Of a stretch of 64,000 nt of DNA, positions 1-8,520 are shown one piece after another. The position numbers and the translations under genes are program-made. The first letter of the stretch is position 1, and every line of letters starts with the position of its first letter. The stretch is taken from the NCBI RefSeq assembly GCF_014694385.1, contig NZ_JAAOCA010000001.1:62001-126000 (forward strand), read 5' to 3'. Under the pieces are notes generated by a model. It saw only the letters and a program-made list of their open reading frames with translations, made no database searches and was not told where the DNA came from. This DNA is from Pseudomonas typographi. Its GTDB lineage: Bacteria; Pseudomonadota; Gammaproteobacteria; Pseudomonadales; Pseudomonadaceae.

Positions 1-1276
1 CGCCGGGTTGCTGGCCCAGGTTCATGGCGAAGGCCCAGGGGTATTCGCTGCACAGCAATTCGCGCAGGCGGGCGACCGGCATGGTCGGTTCACCCACCAG
101 TTCTTCGTCGAGGATCAGCTGGCGGCATAGGCCGTCGGCGGTGTCGGGCACCAGTTCGATCAGCAGGCTGTGCAGGGTTTCCAGGGTTTCATCGTGGATG
201 CGACCTTGCAGGGAGCGGCACAGGTGGTCGAACGGTAGGTCGGCGCGTGTGGCGAGGGACAGGCGTTGCGCCTCGCTGTGTACCTGGGCCAGCTCTTCGG
301 CGACTTGGGCGCTGCTGACAAACGATTCGTACACGCCACGGTCCTGGCGGCGAAACACGGCGGCGCGTTGCAGCAGGGTCAGCAGGGTGGGCAGTTGCGC
401 CAGTGCCTCGGCGGCGGGCAGTCCCTTGGCGGTGGCCAGGGCTTCCTCGCGCGCCCACAGCCACCGTTCGATCAGGCGCGGGTGGTTGTTGACGAACAGC
501 ATCAGGCCTAGGGCCGAGCCGTTGCCCACGCCCAGAAAGCGGCGCAACTGCGGGTCCATGGCGCAGGCCGTGGGCGAGGCGAGGCGGGCCAGGTGCTGCA
601 CCAGGTCCTGGGCGTACACGCGCATCATGTAGGCGCACAGCATCTGCGAGGCCAGCGACCAGCGCAGCGGGTGATCGGCCTCGTAGGCCAGGAAGCTCTT
701 GGTGCCGAAGGTCCCGTTGCCGTCCAGGCCGGTGTTGCGCATCAGGTAGCAGGTTTCGGCCAGCACCCCCACGTCCGGCTGGCGGCCGGCGGCCAGGGCT
801 TCCACAGCCTGGTTGAAGAAGCGTGCGCTGCGGTTGGAGCGGCACCAGATCAGGGTGCCGGGAGTGGCCCGGCCTTCATACAGCTTGGGCAGCTCTTCGC
901 CGGTCTTCTTGAAATCCTCGGGGCTGATATCGCCTTCCACCAGGGCGCCGAGCATGTCCCACGAGCGGCCGATGATGCGCCCGGTGCGGCCTTGCGCCGA
1001 CGGCTCGAAGGCGAACACCGGGAAGGAGAAAGTCCAGTCGCCGATGTCGATGCGGTAGCAGGCTTCGCCGCGGCCACGGGTGTCGATGTCGAACCGCGTG
1101 CAACTGATCTTCCAGCGCTGTTCGATGGCCTGGGCCATCAGGGCACGCGAGGCGCTGATGCGCGACGGCTGGATGACCGACAAGCGTTGGGGCGTCATCA
1201 ACTCGGCCGGGCTGCGCATCAGGCGCGCCAGGCGATGGGCCGGCGATTCGGTGAGGGGGTTGGGTAGGGCGGTCAT
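1..1276 (-). CDS. Uncharacterised conserved protein, C-terminus beyond window edge
   Basis: An open frame runs on the minus strand from the ATG at 1276 to the window edge without a stop, giving at least 425 residues. I do not recognise the family. The protein begins MTALPNPLTESPAHRLARL and looks soluble and largely helical, with no signal peptide or membrane segment. A glycine-rich stretch near residues 180-195 (TGLDGNGTFGTKSFLAYE) and an FFNQAVEAL segment before it look like the most constrained parts. Its ATG shares four bases (ATGA, 1273-1276) with the stop of the IclR regulator, so it is translationally coupled to it. It is probably the first structural gene of an IclR-controlled catabolic operon running left. 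The frame is certain, the function unknown. Confidence 0.8.
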   Translation of the reverse strand, partial: MTALPNPLTESPAHRLARLMRSPAELMTPQRLSVIQPSRISASRALMAQAIEQRWKISCTRFDIDTRGRGEACYRIDIGDWTFSFPVFAFEPSAQGRTGRIIGRSWDMLGALVEGDISPEDFKKTGEELPKLYEGRATPGTLIWCRSNRSARFFNQAVEALAAGRQPDVGVLAETCYLMRNTGLDGNGTFGTKSFLAYEADHPLRWSLASQMLCAYMMRVYAQDLVQHLARLASPTACAMDPQLRRFLGVGNGSALGLMLFVNNHPRLIERWLWAREEALATAKGLPAAEALAQLPTLLTLLQRAAVFRRQDRGVYESFVSSAQVAEELAQVHSEAQRLSLATRADLPFDHLCRSLQGRIHDETLETLHSLLIELVPDTADGLCRQLILDEELVGEPTMPVARLRELLCSEYPWAFAMNLGQQPG

Positions 1277-1995
1277 GCTTGGGCTCCACGCAGGCGCGCA
1301 TTCACCACGTCCGCGGCGGCGGAGGCAATAGCAGCGCATTTATCGAGATCGAAACCGGCTTGCGGACCGGAGATCGCCAGGGTGGCGATGCACTGGTCAT
1401 GACTGTCGAAAACGGGCACAGCCACCGCCGACACTGCACGTGGGCCGGACACCCCGGACACCGCATAACCCTGGCGACGGTACAGGGCCAACTCGTCTTC
1501 GCTGGGCAGCTTGACGCCTTCAGCCTGTAGCTGGGCGATGAGTTCGGGGCGAGCGTGGGCCATCAAGATGCGGCCCATTGCGCTCAGTTCCAGGCTCAGG
1601 CGAGCGCCGACGCGCAGGTCGGCGCGCAGTATGCCGTTGGATTCCACTCGCCGCAGGATCACCGCCTCGTGGCCTTCCAGCACCGCCAGCGAGGCGGTTT
1701 CCAGGCTGTCGGTGACCATATCCTGCAGCACGTCCGCCACGCGTTCGCCCAGGTTGCCCTGCTCCATGGCCATGCTGGCGTAACGCACGATGCGCAGTGT
1801 GAGGCGATAGGCGCCTTCCTCGGTCTGCTCGATCCAGCCACCGTCGGCCAGGGTGATCAGCCGCTGGTGGGTGGCGGCGCGAGCCTCCTCCAGCGCCTTG
1901 GCCACTTCGGTCAGGCGCACCGGTCGCGGGGAACTGGCGACGTAGTCGAGTACGGCGAGGGTCTTGGTGACGGAGGAAAGCGTACGTACGGCCAT
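1273..1995 (-). CDS. IclR-family transcriptional regulator
   Basis: This 240-residue protein has the two-domain IclR layout. A winged helix-turn-helix lies at about residues 6-65 (LTEVAKALEEARAATHQRL), and the effector-binding domain follows from about 80 to the end, with the typical SAMGRILMA and YAVSGVSGP segments. IclR proteins usually control aromatic, acid or sugar-acid catabolism and bind inverted repeats near their own promoters. Such repeats lie directly upstream at 2015-2047. The gene overlaps the next minus-strand gene by ATGA, so regulator and target appear to form one operon. The effector cannot be read from the sequence. Confidence 0.93.
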   Translation of the reverse strand: MAVRTLSSVTKTLAVLDYVASSPRPVRLTEVAKALEEARAATHQRLITLADGGWIEQTEEGAYRLTLRIVRYASMAMEQGNLGERVADVLQDMVTDSLETASLAVLEGHEAVILRRVESNGILRADLRVGARLSLELSAMGRILMAHARPELIAQLQAEGVKLPSEDELALYRRQGYAVSGVSGPRAVSAVAVPVFDSHDQCIATLAISGPQAGFDLDKCAAIASAAADVVNARLRGAQA

Positions 1996-2014
1996 TTATT
2001 CTCACTCGCGTGAT

Positions 2015-2050
2015 GTATTCTATTAGAATACGTTGTATTCATATGAAATA
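2015..2050. promoter_or_regulatory. Tandem inverted repeats, probable IclR operator
   Basis: Two adjacent dyads lie just upstream of the IclR gene. The first is GTATTC-TATTA-GAATAC (2015-2031), with perfect 6-bp arms. The second is GTATTC-ATAT-GAAATA (2035-2050), whose core TTCATATGAA is a perfect palindrome. The repeated GTATTC half-site and the AT-rich setting fit an operator overlapping the promoter. Assignment to the neighbouring IclR protein is inferred from position. Confidence 0.6.
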
Positions 2051-2579
2051 ACTTTGACCCTGACCTTGGTGCATGTCAATGCCCCAGGCGTTTTTTTGTG
2101 GGCGTTGGAAAAAGTTGGCGGCTCGGAGTAAATGAATCCACGGCATGCCGGATCTTCGTCAGCGGGTGCTGCTGTCGATCGACGAGCATGCGCGTGTGGA
2201 CGAAACCTGGTTTGTCAATTGAAAAGCGAGGAAAGCTACTTCGAGGAGGGTAATCGCCAACCGCTGTACGGCAGCGTGAATGCCCATGGCCGCCCGAAAA
2301 GTGCGTTCGTGACGGCCAAACCGTGCTGGTGGAGCAAGCTGGCGTTATCTTCCGCCAGATCTGAGGCAGAACCCGACAGCGTAAGGTCCATCTTAGATAT
2401 CGGAAGCCATGACTGGAGACGCGATTGATTTAACTCGCGGGCGTATGCGACGTATTAGTGTGTTAGATCACGGCAGCCCATTAAGCGTCCTGGGTGATCT
2501 GGCTTCAGTGACCGCTTCTGGCGATCGCGTCCCTGGAGGTGGTGTAACTTATCATGGCTCTAGCCACTAAGTTTGCCAT
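2051..2579. other. Non-coding or decayed stretch with no recognisable gene
   Basis: I see no supportable gene here. A 98-codon plus-strand frame at 2132-2428 has an atypical composition and no recognisable domain. A short frame from the ATG at 2143 reads MPDLRQRVLLSIDEHARV and then hits a stop at an otherwise gene-like position, so part of this may be an old gene fragment. It sits beside a decayed transposase, which suggests accumulated insertion and deletion debris. Confidence 0.4.
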
Positions 2580-3020
2580 TTAGTTGATCATGGCCAACTT
2601 GGCCTGCGGATTATCGCTGACCGCCTCGAAGGCTTCCAACTGCATATAACGCCTTTGCAGGCACTACTCGTCGTTCTGCTCCAGCAACATCGCCCCGACC
2701 AGCCTGGTGATCGCCAGATCGTTAGGGAAGATCCCCACGACATCCGTACGCCGTTTGATTTACGCGTTAAGCCTCTCCAGCGGGTTCGTGCTGGGGAATT
2801 GCTGGCGATGAGCCCTCGGGAAGGCTATAAGTGCCAGCACTTCATCTTCACAGCCGTCCATTAGCGCTGCGATTTTTGGGTATTTCTCACGCAACTGGAC
2901 GGCCGCCAAGCGCCACTGCTGATGGCATTCCTGACGGCTATCTTGAGCGAAGACGGTACGCAGCAAGGCCGCGACAACGTGATCAGAAATATTGCGACAA
3001 GCATAGTGCCAGCTATGACT
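2580..3020 (-). pseudogene. Remnant of IS256-family (mutator) transposase, C-terminal part
   Basis: Reading the minus strand from about 3020 to the stop at 2580 gives the C-terminal third of an IS256-type transposase: HQQWRLAAVQLREKYPKIAA, then AFPRAHRQQFPSTNPLERLN, then [14 protein letters not shown] and a [12 protein letters not shown] tail. It is broken by two in-frame stops. One replaces the residue after NPLERLNA (about 2760), the other follows LLEQNDE (about 2667). The N-terminal catalytic part is absent and I could not find terminal inverted repeats. It is therefore dead and old. It marks an earlier insertion next to the membrane-protein gene at 3284. Confidence 0.85.
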
Positions 3021-3283
3021 AGTCCTAGAGCATCATGCCTATCTTCGTTACGTCTCGCCTCCCAGCACGGGCAAGGAGATCAGAGGCAATTTTGAAATCA
3101 TCAGTCATATTTCAAAGCAGTCCCGCCCATTGGCCCTTATTGACCCAATGGCTGCCGGGCACGCCTGGCCGGCTGATTTCGATTACAAATAATCTACGGC
3201 AGTTTGACCGGGTACAGGGGTGCACGTCGAAGACGGGATATAGCCAACCACGCCTTGGCGCACTAGCTTTGCGGCGTTGCCCT

Positions 3284-4711
3284 TTAGCGATACTGCAACC
3301 GGTAACCCACCGGCCATGTGTCGAGCCGGTAGCGCGCTACGATGCGCTCGCAATAACTGGTGCGGGCCAAGTATGCCCCCGGCCCCTTGAGGAACATGCC
3401 GATGTCTGGGGCGGCACCGCAGGGTTCGAACACCCACCCTTTGAGCAAGCCTGCCGCCTGGCCTGAGCGTAACGCGCCCAGTGGCGTTTCGTCGGAGACG
3501 ATCAGCGCCCCGGCGGGCGTGGCCCTTTCGTAGTGCGCGGCAAAGTCTGCCGCCGAGGTATCGCGCAGGTAAGGCACCATCAGGTAATGAATGTCGTCGC
3601 GGTAAGGCACCGATTGCGCGTGGGTGGGCAGCTTCACCCAACCATGGGCGTATAACATCCACATGGCCAATAACGCCAGCGGGCCGGCTACCAGCGAACC
3701 GTTGAACAACAGGCGGCCGCCGGCGTTGCGCGGCAACCAGGTGTCCAAGCGCAACACACCGAGGATACAGGCCAACGCAATGCCCGGTACGAAATAGGTA
3801 AAGCGGTCGAAGACGTTGTACGACGCCACGCCCACCACATTCAGCCACAATGCCCACCACAGCAGCCGCTGCTTGCCACAGGCGGGGCGGCACAGCAAGC
3901 CGAACACCTGCGGCCCCAGCAACGACAACATCAGCAGCAGCAGCGAATTCTTCTCGTGCCACATCAAATCGAAGCGCAGCAGAGCATTCTCGCGCCCGCT
4001 GCCGGGGGCCAGCGGCGAAAAGCCGGTAACGTAGTGCCGGGCGACCTCAATGGGGCGTAGGCCGCTGGCCAGCTCGCCGAACAGCGCCGGCCAGGCGGCA
4101 GCGAAGCCCAGCGCAGCAGCCGCCATGGCGACCGCCACGTACCCGCGATATAGCTGCGACAACTGCAGGTATAACGGCGCCAGCAATAACAAGGCCAGCG
4201 GGTGAACACTGGCACCAAGGCCGCTGCACAGGCCGATAGCGACCAATCGCTGGCCATCCCCCAGGCGCAGGCGTTGATCGAAGTGCAGGGCATAGGCCAG
4301 TAGTACCCACAGCGTGAGCAGCAAGAAGATATCGACCTTGCTTGCCTGCCAGAACGTGCCATGGGCGAGCAGCGCCACGGCCGCCGCAGCCCACGCCAGG
4401 TGGCGTTGGGCGCCCAGTGTGCGCGCCAACCAGAACACTACTGCCGCTAACGGCACCAGCAGGCCGGTATTGAGCCACACCACCACCGCGGGGCCGCCCA
4501 TTTGGTACAACAAGGTGGTCAGGGTTTGGAACAAAGGGTGGTCCAACGGCCCGAAACCGTTGCTCAACCATTGCCCTGCAGCGGCGTTCGCCAGGTACTG
4601 GCCGTTGTCCATCCATTGTACGGGCCCGCTGGCGGCCCAAAAGCCCAACGCCACTGCCAGCAGCAATAGCACCATCGGCCACGCCTTGGCCGAAGGGTTG
4701 AATAGGGCCAT
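3284..4711 (-). CDS. Polytopic inner-membrane protein, GT-C or DUF2723-like
   Basis: A 475-residue protein with about ten to eleven hydrophobic segments and a soluble C-terminal portion from about residue 360. The first periplasmic loop, after TM1, contains WMDNGQYLANAAAGQW followed by GPLDHPLFQTL. An acidic residue in the first loop and an HP motif recall the DUF2723/GT-C type of lipid-linked sugar transferases, but this is a weak resemblance rather than a firm family call. It is transcribed away from the Lrp regulator and has no partner gene. Because a transposase remnant follows it, it may mark an island edge. It could add sugars to a cell-surface polymer, but nothing here shows that. Confidence 0.75.
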   Translation of the reverse strand: MALFNPSAKAWPMVLLLLAVALGFWAASGPVQWMDNGQYLANAAAGQWLSNGFGPLDHPLFQTLTTLLYQMGGPAVVVWLNTGLLVPLAAVVFWLARTLGAQRHLAWAAAAVALLAHGTFWQASKVDIFLLLTLWVLLAYALHFDQRLRLGDGQRLVAIGLCSGLGASVHPLALLLLAPLYLQLSQLYRGYVAVAMAAAALGFAAAWPALFGELASGLRPIEVARHYVTGFSPLAPGSGRENALLRFDLMWHEKNSLLLLMLSLLGPQVFGLLCRPACGKQRLLWWALWLNVVGVASYNVFDRFTYFVPGIALACILGVLRLDTWLPRNAGGRLLFNGSLVAGPLALLAMWMLYAHGWVKLPTHAQSVPYRDDIHYLMVPYLRDTSAADFAAHYERATPAGALIVSDETPLGALRSGQAAGLLKGWVFEPCGAAPDIGMFLKGPGAYLARTSYCERIVARYRLDTWPVGYRLQYR

Positions 4712-4818
4712 TTAGGTTGCACTCCATTGCTTCAAATCATTTGTAAGCGAAATATACCTATAAAAACGATCGAATATTCTGAAATAAATCAATTCACACT
4801 TAGCAGCCCGCCATCGCC

Positions 4819-4868
4819 TTGACGCCAAAAAGCAAAGTTATACCAGTGGTATTCTACGCAAGCGTCAA
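4819..4868. promoter_or_regulatory. Nested inverted repeats in divergent promoter region
   Basis: Between the divergent membrane-protein and Lrp genes, an outer pair TTGACGC (4819-4825) and GCGTCAA (4862-4868) encloses a tight dyad ATACC-AGT-GGTAT (4840-4852). The two centres are about 2-3 bp apart. The region is AT-rich compared with its surroundings. Binding by the adjacent Lrp-type regulator is a reasonable guess, but no consensus match is claimed. Confidence 0.45.
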
Positions 4869-4948
4869 AAGTTAATCCCTGTGTTCGGCGTGACACTGTT
4901 GTGATAGTTCTCTAAGATAGACGGCACACTGCTATATCCGGTTTTTCA

Positions 4949-5407
4949 ATGAACGACTCCAGCTTACCGGCGCTCGACAGCACCGACCGCCAACTGATCG
5001 CCGCGCTGCAGCTCAATGCACGTGAAAGCGTCGCCACCTTGGCCCGCAACCTAGGCATCGCCCGCACCACCGTTACCTCGCGGCTGGCACGCTTGGAACG
5101 CACCGGGGCGATTACCGGCTATGGCGTACGCCTCGGCCAGCGAGCGCTGGAAGGCAGCCTGCAGGCCTATGTGGGGATTACCGTGCAGCCCCGCGCCAGC
5201 AAGGATGTGCTGCGCCGGCTCAATGCCATGCCGCACATCCAGCAGTTGTGCGCGGTCAGTGGCCAATTCGATTATGTCGCTTGGCTACGTTGCGAATCCC
5301 CTGAACGCCTCGACGCCCTACTCGATGCCATCGGCACTATAGAAGGCGTGGAAAAAACCACCACGTCGATCGTGCTTAGCACTAAAATCGATCGCGGCCG
5401 GGATTAA
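4949..5407 (+). CDS. Lrp/AsnC-family regulator, likely controlling davBA
   Basis: This 152-residue protein has an N-terminal helix-turn-helix at about residues 15-60 (STDRQLIAALQLNARESVAT). The C-terminal RAM ligand-binding domain spans about 68-145. Members of this family sense amino acids and often regulate the adjacent catabolic operon. The gene lies 150 bp upstream of davB on the same strand, so L-lysine or a product of its breakdown is the natural effector to suspect. The intervening region carries dyad and phased repeats (5434-5476). Family assignment is secure; target and ligand are inferred from position. Confidence 0.92.
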   Translation: MNDSSLPALDSTDRQLIAALQLNARESVATLARNLGIARTTVTSRLARLERTGAITGYGVRLGQRALEGSLQAYVGITVQPRASKDVLRRLNAMPHIQQLCAVSGQFDYVAWLRCESPERLDALLDAIGTIEGVEKTTTSIVLSTKIDRGRD

Positions 5408-5433
5408 ACTGCATTTAGCCCAACTGCGTCGTC

Positions 5434-5476
5434 GTTTTAAGTAAAACCGCCGTCATAATTCGTCATTTTCTGTCTT
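5434..5476 (+). promoter_or_regulatory. Dyad and 10-bp phased repeats upstream of davB
   Basis: GTTTTA-AG-TAAAAC (5434-5447) is a perfect inverted repeat. It is followed by three blocks on a 10-bp step, CGTCATAATT, CGTCATTTTC and TGTCTTATTT, with GTC at 5452, 5462 and 5472. Helical phasing of half-sites suits the wrapped octamers of Lrp proteins. The davB start lies about 80 bp downstream, so this is probably the control region of the lysine operon. Confidence 0.45.
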
Positions 5477-5557
5477 ATTTTAGTGCTTCGCGCTTTCTAG
5501 AATAGCCCTGTGCTTTTCTATACCCATTCCCCCGGAAAGCCTGCGCGAGGCCCAACG

Positions 5558-7240
5558 ATGCATAAGCCCAACCGCCACCCCAGCGGCAGCGAACCCCCTG
5601 TCACGCTGTTCGGCCCGGACTTCCCGTTCGGCTTCGATCACTGGTTGGAGCACCCGGCGGGCTTGGGTGAAATCCCTGCTGAGCACCACGGCAAAGAGGT
5701 GGCCATCGTCGGCGGTGGCATCGCCGGCTTGGTGGCGGCTTACGAGCTGATGAAACTCGGGCTCAAGCCAGTGGTGTACGAAGCCTCACGGCTGGGCGGG
5801 CGGCTTCGCTCACAGGCCTTCGAGGGTGCCGAAGGGGTGGTGGCGGAGTTGGGCGGCATGCGTTTTCCGGTGTCCTCCACCGCCTTCTACCACTATGTAG
5901 ACAAACTTGGTCTGCAAACCCAACCGTTTCCCAATCCGCTGACTGGCGCGTCCGGTAGTACGGTGATCGACCTTGAGGGGCAAACCTACTACGCCGAGCA
6001 CCCCAGCGACCTACCGGCCATCTTTCAGGAAGTCGCGCAGGCCTGGGCCGATGCCCTCGAAGAACGCGCGCACTTCAAGGGCATTGAACAGGCGATCCGC
6101 GAGCGCGACACCGCGCGCCTCAAAGCCCTATGGAACGAGCTGGTGCCACAGTGGGACGACCGCACCTTCTACGACTTCGTTGCCACTTCGCGATCCTTTG
6201 CCAAGCTCAGCTTTCAGCACCGGGAAATTTTCGGCCAGGTAGGCTTCGGTACCGGCGGCTGGGACTCGGACTTCCCCAACTCGATGCTGGAGATTTTCCG
6301 CGTGGTAATGACCCACTGCGACGACCACCAGCACCTGGTGGTTGGCGGGGCCGAGCAGGTGCCGCTGGGGCTGTGGCGGCATGCGCCGGAGCGTTGCGCA
6401 CATTGGCCGGCCGGCACCAGCCTGAGCAGCCTGCACCATGGCGCTACCCGTGCCGGCGTGCAGCGTATCGCGCGCACGGCGGCCGGGCAGTTTGGCATCA
6501 CCGACACCTGGGGCCATGAGCGCCAATACCCAGCGGTGCTGGTCACCTGCCAGAGCTGGCTGTTGACCACCCAAATCGAGTGCGAGGAGTCATTGTTCTC
6601 GCACAAAATGTGGATGGCGCTGGATCGCACCCGCTATATGCAGTCGTCGAAAACCTTCGTCATGGTCGACCGGCCGTTTTGGAAAGACAAAGACCCAGAC
6701 ACCGGCCGCGACGTGATGAGCATGACCCTCACCGACCGCCTGACCCGTGGCACCTACCTGTTCGATAATGGCGAAGGCAAACCGGGGGTGATCTGCCTGT
6801 CGTATTCGTGGATGAGCGATGCGCTGAAAATGCTGCCGTATCCGGTGGAAAAGCGCGTCAAGCTCGCCCTCGAGGCGCTGAAAAAAATCTACCCCAAAGT
6901 GGATATTGCCAGCCATATCATCGGAGATCCGATCACCGTGTCATGGGAGGCCGACCCGCACTTTCTCGGCGCCTTCAAGGGCGCGCTACCGGGGCATTAT
7001 CGCTACAACCAACGCATGTACGCGCACTTCATGCAACAGGCGCTGCCGGCCGCGCAGCGGGGTATATTCCTCGCCGGCGACGATGTGTCCTGGACCCCCG
7101 CCTGGGTAGAGGGTGCGGTACAAACCTCGCTTAATGCGGTATGGGGCATCATGACCCACTTCGGTGGCCACAGCCCTGCCGAGAACCCTGGCCCGGGCGA
7201 TGTATTCGACCGTTTGGGCCCGATCGCCTTACCCGATTGA
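5558..7240 (+). CDS. davB: L-lysine 2-monooxygenase
   Basis: This FAD-dependent amine oxidase-fold enzyme decarboxylates and oxygenates L-lysine to 5-aminopentanamide, the first step of the 5-aminovalerate route. I chose the ATG at 5558 (MHKPNRHPSG) over the upstream ATG at 5510 because a purine-rich site (GCGAGG) precedes it. The resulting 560 residues also equal the length I recall for the P. putida enzyme. The FAD-binding signature VAIVGGGIAGLVAAYEL lies at about residues 48-65, and GGRLRSQAF follows. The C-terminal FLAGDDVSW with the tryptophan-rich WVEGAVQTSLNA segment is typical of this oxidase branch. It sits 6 bp before davA. The sequence resembles the characterised P. putida protein along its whole length as I remember it. 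Confidence 0.96.
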   Translation: MHKPNRHPSGSEPPVTLFGPDFPFGFDHWLEHPAGLGEIPAEHHGKEVAIVGGGIAGLVAAYELMKLGLKPVVYEASRLGGRLRSQAFEGAEGVVAELGGMRFPVSSTAFYHYVDKLGLQTQPFPNPLTGASGSTVIDLEGQTYYAEHPSDLPAIFQEVAQAWADALEERAHFKGIEQAIRERDTARLKALWNELVPQWDDRTFYDFVATSRSFAKLSFQHREIFGQVGFGTGGWDSDFPNSMLEIFRVVMTHCDDHQHLVVGGAEQVPLGLWRHAPERCAHWPAGTSLSSLHHGATRAGVQRIARTAAGQFGITDTWGHERQYPAVLVTCQSWLLTTQIECEESLFSHKMWMALDRTRYMQSSKTFVMVDRPFWKDKDPDTGRDVMSMTLTDRLTRGTYLFDNGEGKPGVICLSYSWMSDALKMLPYPVEKRVKLALEALKKIYPKVDIASHIIGDPITVSWEADPHFLGAFKGALPGHYRYNQRMYAHFMQQALPAAQRGIFLAGDDVSWTPAWVEGAVQTSLNAVWGIMTHFGGHSPAENPGPGDVFDRLGPIALPD

Positions 7241-7246
7241 GCCACT

Positions 7247-8041
7247 ATGAAACTTGCCCTCTGCCAATGTACACCGCTACCGCTCGACAGCGCCGGTAAC
7301 CTCGCCCGCCTGGAGCGCTTCGCGGCACAAGCCGCCGGCGAGGGTGCCCGACTGCTGGTGCTGCCCGAAATGTTCAGCAGCGGCTACAACATTGGCGCAG
7401 CAGCGGTACGGCAACTGGCCGAAGCCGCCGATGGGCCCTTCGCCCAGGCGGCTGCCGCCATCGCCCGGCGGCACCGGATTGCCCTGTGCTACGGCTACCC
7501 CGAAGCCGGCGGCGGTGGCGCCGTGTACAACAGCGCCAGGCTGCTCGATGAGCAGGGCGCGCCGCTGCTCAACTACCGCAAGCTGCAACTGTTCGGCGAC
7601 CTTGACCGGCAACAATTCAGCGCAGGCGCTTGGCTGCCCACAGTGGCAATGCTGCACGGGTGGCAAGTGGGCCTACAGATTTGCTACGACATCGAGTTCC
7701 CCGAAGGCGCGCGCTACTTGGCGCGAGCTGGGGCTGAACTGATCTTGGTACCGACCGCCAATATGCGTGGGTTCGAATTCATCGCCGAGGTGACCGTGCG
7801 CAGCCGGGCCTACGAAAACCAATGTTTTGTCGCCTATGCCAATTACACAGGCGCAGAAGGCGCCCTTCAGTACTGCGGGCTAAGCAGCGTCAACGGCCCG
7901 GCAGCCAGCCGCGAAGCGATGGCTGCCGGGCAAGAAGGGCTGCTATACGCCGAACTGGACAAAGCTGAGCTGACAGTATCACGGCGTGAGAACCCTTATT
8001 TGGCAGACCTGCGCACAGGCGTTTTCCTTCCCCGGCGCTGA
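7247..8041 (+). CDS. davA: 5-aminopentanamidase (nitrilase family)
   Basis: This 264-residue carbon-nitrogen hydrolase converts the davB product 5-aminopentanamide into 5-aminovalerate and ammonia. The nitrilase triad is visible: Glu41 (LLVLPEMFSSGYN), Lys112 (NYRKLQLFG) and Cys146 (QICYDIEFPEG). It starts 6 bp after davB, so the two form one transcript. The downstream steps to glutarate (davT, davD) are not in this window, as is usual in P. putida. After the stop the coding strand opens into a long AT-rich leader before the exopolysaccharide genes. Confidence 0.95.
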   Translation: MKLALCQCTPLPLDSAGNLARLERFAAQAAGEGARLLVLPEMFSSGYNIGAAAVRQLAEAADGPFAQAAAAIARRHRIALCYGYPEAGGGGAVYNSARLLDEQGAPLLNYRKLQLFGDLDRQQFSAGAWLPTVAMLHGWQVGLQICYDIEFPEGARYLARAGAELILVPTANMRGFEFIAEVTVRSRAYENQCFVAYANYTGAEGALQYCGLSSVNGPAASREAMAAGQEGLLYAELDKAELTVSRRENPYLADLRTGVFLPRR

Positions 8042-8072
8042 TATAAGCATTTTTTTGACAGTGACCGATAGC

Positions 8073-8306
8073 GCGCCACCGCAGGAGCATTATTTTGGCG
8101 CCATAAACAGTAATGGCTAGTAGCCACTCCTTACGCTTTTTTTCACGCTTGCCAGCCTTGGTTAATGCCTCAGGCCCCCGCCAACTGGGGCTTAGCGGGT
8201 GGCCGAAGATCGCCTGCCGCAGAAAAAAACTAATGCGCCATCAATTTAGCGGCGCCAAAAAATAAATCCCATGAAAATCAATATAATAAGTAATTTATGT
8301 GCGCCA
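8073..8306 (+). repeat. Five GCGCCA words in AT-rich leader
   Basis: The hexamer GCGCCA occurs on the plus strand at 8073, 8098, 8235, 8252 and 8301, three times in the form GCGCCA followed by an A/T-rich tract. Spacings are irregular (25, 137, 17 and 49 bp). The density is more than chance would be expected to give in 234 bp of AT-rich sequence. It may be a set of regulator half-sites or simply sequence decay. Confidence 0.35.
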
Positions 8307-8335
8307 AAGGTGTTTAGGTGCCGCTTTTATGGCAA

Positions 8336-8353
8336 AACCGGTTGACACCGGTT
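8336..8353. promoter_or_regulatory. Perfect inverted repeat AACCGGT-N4-ACCGGTT
   Basis: Two 7-bp arms separated by TGAC form a perfect dyad about 330 bp before the first exopolysaccharide gene. Compact size and symmetry suggest a repressor operator rather than a terminator, since no T-run follows. The binding protein is unknown; no dedicated DNA-binding regulator is encoded inside the locus. Confidence 0.45.
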
Positions 8354-8520
8354 GCGCCGCAGTCGATATATGGCCCACCCACGGCGCAGACCTGGGATGC
8401 CCAACCAACACTGTTCGACCGTTGACCTTTAGCCACCCTTTGGCTCACTCCCTACATAAAGTTCTAAACCCGTCTATGGGGCAATGCGGCATTACATTGC
8501 AAAGCACTCCGGCCTATGAA

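Noticed and set aside
2132..2428. 98-codon plus-strand frame
   Set aside because: No domain, no ribosome site, unusual composition, set in degenerate DNA beside a dead transposase.
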